Under the pieces are notes generated by a model that did no database searches, was not told where the DNA came from, and worked only from the letters and a program-made list of their open reading frames with translations. The position numbers were made by a program, and so were the translations under genes. Below are positions 7,160-12,843 of a stretch of DNA of 15,126 nt, piece after piece; the stretch's first letter is position 1, and each line of letters begins with the position of its first letter. Source of the stretch: Bacillota bacterium (GTDB lineage Bacteria > Bacillota > Syntrophomonadia > Syntrophomonadales > Syntrophomonadaceae); assembly GCA_017861475.1 (NCBI GenBank), contig JAGFXV010000008.1, forward strand, positions 1 to 15,126, written 5' to 3'.

Positions 7160-8797
7160 TTGAAAGACATATGGGCAAAAATCACTGCCAAAACAGGCAA
7201 AAAATATTTATTTATCCTGGCGGCGGCAATCGTTTTATTGGCTGTACTGGGATACACAATCGCCAATAAAAACAACAATGCCCAGGAAGCCATGCAGCAA
7301 ATGAAAACCATTACCGTCGCGAAGGGCAATATTGAAGATACCATCAGCGGTTCAGGTACTATTGAAGCAATCGACCGCAAGGAGATCGCCTCTGAATGTA
7401 CCGGAACCATCAGCAAGCTCTATGTAACGGAAGGTCAGCAGGTTGAAAAAGGCGATCTGCTGATGACTTTTGACAACGACAGTTATGACACCCAGGTGCA
7501 GTCAGCCCGGCTAAATCTGCAACAAGCCCAGGCGGAGCTGACGAGTCTGCAGAAAGACAAAAATAATTTGAAAATCGTAGCGACTGCCTCGGGGATACTG
7601 GGAGACAGTTTGCCGGGAGTTGGAAACAATGTGGGCAAAGGCTCTTCTTTCACAACCATTACCGATCAGACCCATATGCAGGCAAGGGCATCCTTCAATT
7701 TAGGTACTGATCTCAGTATAAGCGTTGGACAGGAAGTAGAACTATTCGTGGCAGATTACCTGACCAGCATAAAAGGTACGGTTACCAGCGTGAGTGTTAT
7801 TAATGGTTCCGGCGGTAATAAAATATGTGATGTTTTGATCACCGTCAGCAATCCGGGGAGACTTACTTCCGGAACCACTATCACTACGATTAAAGTAAAT
7901 ACCGGCAGCCGAACATTGTCGGCGATTGCCGGTACTACCCTGGAATGGCCATCTGCTGCCAATGTACAGGTGAAAACGGCCGGAACGGTTTCCAAGCTTT
8001 ACGTAACTCCCAAACAATGGGTGGATAAAGGGCAGACACTGGCAGAACTGGAGAGCAGCGATCTGGACGAACAGATTAATGATCAAAAAATAGCTATTAA
8101 ACAAAAACAATTGAGTCTTGAACAGCAAAACAAGGAACTGGAAAAACGGACGCTGTATGCGCCAATATCAGGGACGGTTATTGCGGTAAACGTGACAGAA
8201 GGAGAAGAAGTTACCGACAATCAATCCAATCTGGTAACCATTTCATGTCTGAATACTTTGCAGGTAACCATTCCCGTCGACGAACTGGATATCCTGAAAG
8301 TGAAAACGGGACAGTCGGCCAGGATCACCAGCGATGCCATTGAAGGCAAAATATTTACCGCCAAAGTATCCGAAATAGCCGGCGAAGGTACAGTTACTTC
8401 CGGCGTCTCGACATTTGATGTCCTGCTGTTGCTGGATGATCCCGGTGAATTAAAAGCAGGTATGAACGTAAATGCAGAAATATTGATCACCTCCAAAAGC
8501 AACGTACTATTGCTTCCTATCGAGGCCATTACCGACCGGGGCGATAAAAAAATGGTCAAGCTGCAGAGCAGCAACGGAGAGGGAAAACTGACTGAAGTAA
8601 AGGTGGGTCTGTCCACTTCAACCATGGCTGAAATCACTTCGGGTCTGCAGGAAGGTGATACAGTTGTTTATAATGCCCTGCAAGCCACCGCCAAAACTTC
8701 CACTTCAACTGATCAGCAACAACAGAAGCAGGGCGGCATGATGGGAGGCTCTGGTGATAGATCCGGCGGACCGCCACCCGGTGCGGGAGGATTTTAA
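7160..8797 (+). CDS. Membrane-fusion (HlyD/MacA/YknX-type) adaptor with two tandem lipoyl/beta-barrel units
   Basis: A 545-residue adaptor for an ABC exporter. The TTG start is supported by AAGGGAGGT 6 nt upstream. A single membrane anchor spans about 15-35, with the rest outside. Unit one has a lipoyl half-motif (80-105), a short alpha-hairpin (108-137), the returning lipoyl half and a barrel-like part (172-246). Unit two repeats this: lipoyl halves at 270-298 and 331-362, hairpin 301-330, and a barrel at 366-445. The two units are visibly related: GTISKLYVT(82-90)...Q.V.KG matches GTVSKLYVT(275-283)...Q.V.KG. A membrane-proximal domain (447-507) and a Gln/Gly/Pro-rich tail (519-545) follow. 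Ordinary MacA/YknX adaptors have one such unit and roughly 370-400 residues, so this one is enlarged. It is followed by the ATPase (3-nt gap) and the permease. The substrate is unknown; peptides, toxins or drugs are typical for the family. Confidence 0.9.
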   Translation: MKDIWAKITAKTGKKYLFILAAAIVLLAVLGYTIANKNNNAQEAMQQMKTITVAKGNIEDTISGSGTIEAIDRKEIASECTGTISKLYVTEGQQVEKGDLLMTFDNDSYDTQVQSARLNLQQAQAELTSLQKDKNNLKIVATASGILGDSLPGVGNNVGKGSSFTTITDQTHMQARASFNLGTDLSISVGQEVELFVADYLTSIKGTVTSVSVINGSGGNKICDVLITVSNPGRLTSGTTITTIKVNTGSRTLSAIAGTTLEWPSAANVQVKTAGTVSKLYVTPKQWVDKGQTLAELESSDLDEQINDQKIAIKQKQLSLEQQNKELEKRTLYAPISGTVIAVNVTEGEEVTDNQSNLVTISCLNTLQVTIPVDELDILKVKTGQSARITSDAIEGKIFTAKVSEIAGEGTVTSGVSTFDVLLLLDDPGELKAGMNVNAEILITSKSNVLLLPIEAITDRGDKKMVKLQSSNGEGKLTEVKVGLSTSTMAEITSGLQEGDTVVYNALQATAKTSTSTDQQQQKQGGMMGGSGDRSGGPPPGAGGF

Positions 8798-8800
8798 ACA

Positions 8801-9475
8801 ATGATCAGGCTTGAAAATATCGTTAAGACCTACCAGATGGGGGAAGAAGAAGTTCGTGCGTTGCAGGGGGTATCCTTGCACGTACCTCCTGGGGATATGA
8901 TTGCTGTTATTGGCCCCAGTGGATCAGGCAAATCCACATTAATGAACATGATCGGCTGTCTGGATGTCCCGGATTCAGGACAATATTTTCTTGACGGCAT
9001 TGCAGTCGATCGTCTTGATGAAGATGAACTGGCCAATATCCGCAATCGTAAAATAGGGTTTATTTTTCAGCAGTTTAATCTGTTGTCCAAGCTGAATGCT
9101 TTTGAGAACGTTGAACTCCCGCTTATATACCGAGGCATGTCACCTAAGGAGCGGCGGGAGAAAGCGGAAGCCGCACTGGTCAGAGTGGGACTGGGTGATC
9201 GCATGAAGCACAAACCCACGCAATTATCCGGTGGACAACAGCAACGTGTGGCTGTTGCCCGGGCTTTGGCTGGAGATCCACCGATCATTTTGGCGGATGA
9301 GCCGACCGGTGCGCTGGACAGCAAATCCGGGGATGTATTTATGGAAACGCTGCGTGAACTGAATGAAACCGGCATAACCATCGTACTGATCACCCATGAT
9401 ATGAATATTGCCAGACAGGCGCGTCATTACGTCAGTATCCGTGACGGTATGATCGTTGAGCAGGGGGTGAATTGA
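8801..9475 (+). CDS. ABC transporter ATP-binding protein, MacB/LolD/YknY type
   Basis: A 224-residue ATPase of the usual family length. All motifs are intact: Walker A GPSGSGKST (38-46), Q-loop FQQFNLL (89-95), signature LSGGQQQRVAVARAL (142-156), Walker B IILADEPTG (162-170) and the H-loop His199 in LITHD. The 'IGFIFQQFNLL' and 'DEPTGALDSKSG' wording is characteristic of the LolD/MacB/FtsE-like group that powers FtsX-type permeases by mechanotransmission. The ATG is 3 nt after the adaptor's TAA, and its ribosome binding site GGGAGG (8785-8790) lies inside the adaptor's last codons, which suggests coupled translation. It works with the adaptor before it and the permease after it. The closest functional model in Gram-positives is YknXYZ, which exports or counteracts toxic peptides in Bacillus; this is an analogy, not a demonstrated function. 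Confidence 0.95.
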   Translation: MIRLENIVKTYQMGEEEVRALQGVSLHVPPGDMIAVIGPSGSGKSTLMNMIGCLDVPDSGQYFLDGIAVDRLDEDELANIRNRKIGFIFQQFNLLSKLNAFENVELPLIYRGMSPKERREKAEAALVRVGLGDRMKHKPTQLSGGQQQRVAVARALAGDPPIILADEPTGALDSKSGDVFMETLRELNETGITIVLITHDMNIARQARHYVSIRDGMIVEQGVN

Positions 9476-10654
9476 TTGGATCTTAAAATGCTGCTCAAGA
9501 TTTCTATTAACAGTATCCTGGCCAATAAATTACGCTCTTTTCTAACCATGCTGGGTGTTATCATTGGTGTATGTGCCGTCATTGTCCTGGTCTCGATCGG
9601 ACAGGGAACAACTGCTTCCATAACCGAATCGATCGAATCTATGGGCTCCAATCTTATTACTGTCCGAATCATGGGACGCGGTACGACTACTACCTTGACT
9701 TATGATGAGGCCAAAGCTTTTGCCAAACTGGACGGGATAGCGGCATGTGCTCCGGTTGCTTCCGGCAGTGTGACGATCAAATATGGAACCAATGAAATGG
9801 AAAGTGTCTCCCTGCTGGGCGTGGATAGTGATTACAAAACCGTAAAAAATCGTACCATCCAGGGAGGACGGGACATTTTAAGCCTGGACGTGGATAAACG
9901 GCAGAAATCAGCCGTACTGGGAGTGGATGTCGTCAATGAGTTGTTCTCTGAAGGGACCAATCCGGTTGGAAAAACCGTCCAGATAAACGGTACTGATTTT
10001 ACCGTGATCGGTGAGTTGGATGAAAGCGGCAGTTCAATGGGAAACAACAATGATGAGGTCATCCTTATCCCCATCAGCACCGCCCAGCGTTTTCTCAGCA
10101 GCAGCGGTATTTCAATGGTTTATGCGTCAGCGAAAAGTGCTGAAGTATCCTCCCAGGCGGTCGCGGCCATTGAAAATAAGCTTTATGAGAAATTTAAAGA
10201 AGACGAAGATGCCTATCGCGTTTCCAGTCAGGATGATATGCTGGAAACCGTCAGTGACATTTCACAGACCATGAGTCTTATGTTGGGCGGTATTGCCGGT
10301 ATTTCACTACTGGTCGGCGGAATCGGGATCATGAACATCATGCTGGTATCAGTTACTGAAAGGACCAGGGAAATCGGTATACGCAAGGCCATCGGTGCCA
10401 GACGCAGGGATATTTTGACCCAGTTTATCATCGAAGCGGCAGTGGTCAGCGGGATGGGGGGCATTATCGGCGTCATTGTAGGATGGGGAGGATGCTTCTT
10501 GGTGACAAAGTTGGCCGGCGTTAATACATCAGTTTCGCCGCCGATCATTTTGATAGCTTTTATTTTCTCTCTGGCCATCGGTATCATCTTCGGTTATCTG
10601 CCAGCCAGAAAGGCAGCCGGCCTAAAACCGGTAGATGCATTGAGATTTGAATAA
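9476..10654 (+). CDS. ABC transporter permease, MacB/YknZ type (FtsX family with MacB periplasmic core domain)
   Basis: A 392-residue permease. Its topology is that of MacB-type proteins: one N-terminal helix (about 22-43, FLTMLGVIIGVCAVIVLVSIG), a large extracytoplasmic core domain (45-265), then three helices (about 268-292, 322-345 and 356-376). The conserved coupling segment TEREIGIRKAIGARRRDI-like stretch is at 294-313 (TERTREIGIRKAIGARRRDI), and the tail ends PVDALRFE. The TTG start (9476) directly abuts the TGA of the ATPase gene, with G-rich AGGGGG 8-10 nt before it. An internal ATG four codons on (9488) is the alternative. The tight spacing of all three genes argues for one transcript. 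Gene order adaptor-ATPase-permease matches yknXYZ. The transcript runs straight into the REP-like hairpin at 10655. Confidence 0.93.
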   Translation: MDLKMLLKISINSILANKLRSFLTMLGVIIGVCAVIVLVSIGQGTTASITESIESMGSNLITVRIMGRGTTTTLTYDEAKAFAKLDGIAACAPVASGSVTIKYGTNEMESVSLLGVDSDYKTVKNRTIQGGRDILSLDVDKRQKSAVLGVDVVNELFSEGTNPVGKTVQINGTDFTVIGELDESGSSMGNNNDEVILIPISTAQRFLSSSGISMVYASAKSAEVSSQAVAAIENKLYEKFKEDEDAYRVSSQDDMLETVSDISQTMSLMLGGIAGISLLVGGIGIMNIMLVSVTERTREIGIRKAIGARRRDILTQFIIEAAVVSGMGGIIGVIVGWGGCFLVTKLAGVNTSVSPPIILIAFIFSLAIGIIFGYLPARKAAGLKPVDALRFE

Positions 10655-10753
10655 GAGTGACAGAGAGTGACAAGGAGTGACAAGGGGACGGGGTTGTTGA
10701 CAACTTCTTTGAAATTAAGTGAAGTTGTCAACAACCCCGTCCCCCTGTCACTC
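10655..10753. repeat. REP-like palindrome, long form, with three tandem 10-bp units
   Basis: The whole gap between two convergent genes is this element. Arms of 33 nt (10675-10707 and 10721-10753) are complementary with one mismatch, around a 13-nt loop. The right arm shares 28 identical bases with the short copy at 1142-1169. On the left side the outer motif GAGTGACA occurs three times at exact 10-bp steps (10655, 10665, 10675), apparently a local expansion. REP families of this kind are usually spread by REP-associated tyrosine transposases, but none is in this window. The strong hairpin could act as a two-way transcription barrier for the permease and regulator genes, although neither side has a T-run. 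Confidence 0.85.
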
Positions 10754-10755
10754 TG

Positions 10756-12273
10756 TTATTTTAGTTCATCCACTATTTTCTGCAGTTCGTTGATTACTTT
10801 ATTTTTTTCAGATCGCTTTTCATTATATAAAATGGATAGATAATCCCAGAAGGCAGCGTTCAGGTTGCCTTCATTAATGGCAAAAACAGTAAGAGGCGGG
10901 ACTGTTTTTATAACAATTGCCCCCAGGTCTTCCTTGACATAAAGGCGATATTCGGAATTCCGGTTTTCCTTGTTGATGGCAAACTGATAGTTATCATAGC
11001 GATGCAAAAGCTGAATGATATTTTCCAAATGCAGTCTGAATTCATCAGGCCGATAAAATATTTTCGGTGTTTCCTGTAATCCGGCAAATCCTACTTCCAC
11101 CTTGCCAGCTTTTATATCTTCCATAGCAGGCAGTTGCACGACTTCAAAAAAACGATCATGCATGAGATGATTTTCGAAATTAGCTTTTCGGTGATCAAAA
11201 TACTCCATGATTTCTTTTTTTACAGGTTCGTCGGTCCTGCTGATCATTGCTCTGGCAACTGTTTCAGGCATGGTTGCCACAGAGAGATAGCCTGATTTGA
11301 TGATTGCATCAGAGGATTCTTTTTCAAATTCATTGATGGTAGCCAGATACTCCAGCCTCTCGTGAGGAGTGAAAATACGCATTAGCGGCTTGCATAAATT
11401 CAAATAACAATTGTATTCTTCGGCCAGCGCATCGACTGCTCTTGCATCTTTGAGCAATAGATTGACCGCTTTGTTTTTTATATTTTCAATGGAAGTGGAG
11501 GTTACGGCAGCGATTCCGGGAGCAATAAACAAGGTCCGCTGAAAAACACCGTCCCTTTTTCGTGGATAATAGTAAGGTTCAATGGCACCGGTCATATAAA
11601 GCGGCATCCATTTTGCCAGACCCTCCAGCATTTCATCAAGATTACGGTTGATGGTGTGGATCATTTTGATCCGATGGCCTTGCATGACAATGCTGGACAT
11701 TAAATTGGCCCAGCTGGCCAGAAAAGATAAATCTTCGGTCAACCAATCGATCGATTCATCACTATACAGCAGCAGGGTGACTTTCTGCCGCGACTCCAAA
11801 ACCATTGTCAAAAAAGCCAGGACCGCATCTCGCTTGCCTTGATTGCCGTAAAACAATGAAACATCAGCCCGCATCACATCAGGCTCTGAAAAGAGGAGAC
11901 GTTCCTCGCAGGCAGACTTTTTGAATTGTATTTTGGCCATGCCATCTAAAAATCCACTAATGGCATCCATTTCTTTGTCACCTGAATCCAACAGCCAATG
12001 ATAGATGATCTCAGCGACCGTATCAGGATCTTGCAGCAACGCAGCCGGTTGTTTCATGGCTTCCAGCAGGGCTTTTTTTTGATAATCCTCGTTACACTGA
12101 CGGGCAAAACAGGTTGCCATGGTTTTTATGTAGGCAGCATCTTTGACCAGCTTGCGCTCGCCGCGACGCAGTCTGCTGATGTGTGAAGCATCCAGAAAGG
12201 TTGACTGAGCCAGCGAAATGTTGCTGGTTCTGGTAATATTCATCAGGAAATCAAGCTTTTCATGAAACTCCAA
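10756..12273 (-). CDS. XRE-like helix-turn-helix regulator with large C-terminal domain of unknown class
   Basis: About 505 residues. The TTG at 12273 is preferred because GGGGG lies 8 nt upstream. A longer frame to a TTG at 12288 has no visible ribosome binding site. The N-terminus (about 6-60) looks like an XRE/Cro-type helix-turn-helix: SLAQSTFLDASHISRLRRGERKL gives helix 2, turn and recognition helix, with the usual 'S.ISR...G.R' pattern. The remaining 430 residues are mixed alpha/beta and soluble, with no signal peptide or membrane segment, and I do not recognise the family. A central stretch (VTLLLYSDESIDW..., with HRIKMIHTINRNLDEM following) reads like a Rossmann-type or ligand-sensing fold; this is only an impression. 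It diverges from a 98-residue gene, with a perfect palindrome between them, which suggests autoregulation. Its stop abuts the REP-like hairpin. The sensed signal is unknown. Confidence 0.75.
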   Translation of the reverse strand: MEFHEKLDFLMNITRTSNISLAQSTFLDASHISRLRRGERKLVKDAAYIKTMATCFARQCNEDYQKKALLEAMKQPAALLQDPDTVAEIIYHWLLDSGDKEMDAISGFLDGMAKIQFKKSACEERLLFSEPDVMRADVSLFYGNQGKRDAVLAFLTMVLESRQKVTLLLYSDESIDWLTEDLSFLASWANLMSSIVMQGHRIKMIHTINRNLDEMLEGLAKWMPLYMTGAIEPYYYPRKRDGVFQRTLFIAPGIAAVTSTSIENIKNKAVNLLLKDARAVDALAEEYNCYLNLCKPLMRIFTPHERLEYLATINEFEKESSDAIIKSGYLSVATMPETVARAMISRTDEPVKKEIMEYFDHRKANFENHLMHDRFFEVVQLPAMEDIKAGKVEVGFAGLQETPKIFYRPDEFRLHLENIIQLLHRYDNYQFAINKENRNSEYRLYVKEDLGAIVIKTVPPLTVFAINEGNLNAAFWDYLSILYNEKRSEKNKVINELQKIVDELK

Positions 12274-12345
12274 TTCTCTTACCCCCAAAGAGTATTACGT
12301 CTGCTTACTAATATTCAAACATTCTGTCACGAATCATGTCAACCT

Positions 12346-12362
12346 ATTTGTCAATGACAAAT
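12346..12362. promoter_or_regulatory. 17-bp perfect palindrome, candidate operator
   Basis: ATTTGTCAATGACAAAT has 8-bp arms around a single central A. Two further TGTCA pentamers lie to the left at exact 12-bp steps (12325, 12337, and 12349 within the palindrome). It sits between the XRE-like regulator and the 98-residue gene and overlaps the rightward -35 box. A regulator binding here could control both directions. TTTGTCAATG occurs again at 12779-12788, upstream of the surface-protein gene. Confidence 0.55.
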
Positions 12363-12376
12363 TGAAGGAAGATAAT
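12348..12376 (+). promoter_or_regulatory. Candidate promoter of the 98-residue gene
   Basis: TTGTCA (12348-12353) and GATAAT (12371-12376) are separated by exactly 17 bp, 45 bp before the GTG at 12421. The -35 box is inside the palindrome. On the other strand, TTGACA at 12342-12337 is a perfect -35 for the regulator, but I see no good -10 at normal spacing. Confidence 0.5.
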
Positions 12377-12386
12377 AATTCTTCCT
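12366..12386. repeat. Short inverted repeat in the leader of the 98-residue gene
   Basis: AGGAAGA (12366-12372) and TCTTCCT (12380-12386) are perfectly complementary with a 7-nt spacer. The repeat covers the predicted -10 box and start site. It has no T-run, so it is not a terminator. It could be a second operator or chance in AT-rich DNA. Confidence 0.35.
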
Positions 12387-12420
12387 CGCTTTCCAGTATA
12401 TTTAAAGTGAGGTGGTATGT

Positions 12421-12717
12421 GTGCAGTATTGGCTAAAAATGAAAACCGGTTTTTTTGAAACCACGCGTTATTGTCTTTCCGCATTTACGGGCGGTATCGA
12501 GCTTTTTCCGGCTGAGGATAAAACCAAAGCCAGGATACAAGTCCCGGAAGATGATTTGATTGTTATCACCCTGATAAGGGAAAAAAACGCTGAAATCGAA
12601 ATAAAAACCCGCCATCAGATTTTCACCGGCATCTTTACAGAAGATATAGATTTACGGGATGTACACCATGATCTCAGAAAGCATATCAGCACGGATGTTA
12701 TTTATGTGGAGATGTAA
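12421..12717 (+). CDS. Hypothetical protein, 98 residues
   Basis: I chose the GTG at 12421 because GAGGTGG (12409-12415) stands 5 nt before it; the in-frame GTG at 12412 would overlap that site. The protein starts MQYWLKMKTGFFETTRYCLS. It is soluble, with no signal peptide or membrane helix, and shows alternating short strands (ARIQVPEDDLIVITLIREKNAEIEIK) and a C-terminal helix (VHHDLRKHIS) before a final strand (DVIYVEM). That strand-rich body plus terminal helix vaguely resembles PH/GRAM-like small domains, but I do not recognise the family. It is divergent from the XRE-like regulator across a palindrome and lies 126 bp before the surface-protein gene in the same direction. Its role is unknown; the context suggests it is a target of that regulator. 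Confidence 0.72.
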   Translation: MQYWLKMKTGFFETTRYCLSAFTGGIELFPAEDKTKARIQVPEDDLIVITLIREKNAEIEIKTRHQIFTGIFTEDIDLRDVHHDLRKHISTDVIYVEM

Positions 12718-12843
12718 AAATAATTTTCACCGTTTAAGCCTACCAGAAAACCCAAGTTTCATCACAAAAAGAATTCTGTTTGTCAATGTTTTCCCATAAT
12801 TGAACATATAATTATACATATTTTTGGGGGGAGAGGGATCAGT
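12718..12843 (+). promoter_or_regulatory. Upstream region of the surface-protein gene
   Basis: This stretch holds TTTGTCAATG (12779-12788), a ten-base match to the palindrome at 12346-12362, then TATAAT at 12807-12812. TTGTCA (12780-12785) to TATAAT is 21 bp, too long for a standard sigma-A promoter, so the promoter may depend on an activator or the match may be chance. The ribosome binding site GAGAGGG (12831-12837) lies 6 nt before the ATG. There is no terminator after the 98-residue gene, so read-through is possible. Confidence 0.45.

Noticed and set aside
9476..9487. ATG at 9488 as the permease start
   Set aside because: It is possible, but the TTG at 9476 abuts the ATPase stop as in coupled genes and has G-rich sequence at a suitable distance, so I kept the longer form.
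10228..10587. Minus-strand open frame of 119 codons inside the permease gene
   Set aside because: It lies wholly within a well-supported permease gene with intact family motifs; the antisense product is a Met/Pro/Ile-rich mirror of membrane helices.
10655..10682. Tandem 10-bp units as a CRISPR or iteron array
   Set aside because: The units are only 10 bp, directly adjacent without spacers, and continue into a palindrome; no cas or replication gene is nearby.
12366..12386. AGGAAGA/TCTTCCT inverted repeat as a terminator
   Set aside because: It has no T-run on either side and lies over the predicted -10 box upstream of a gene, not behind one.
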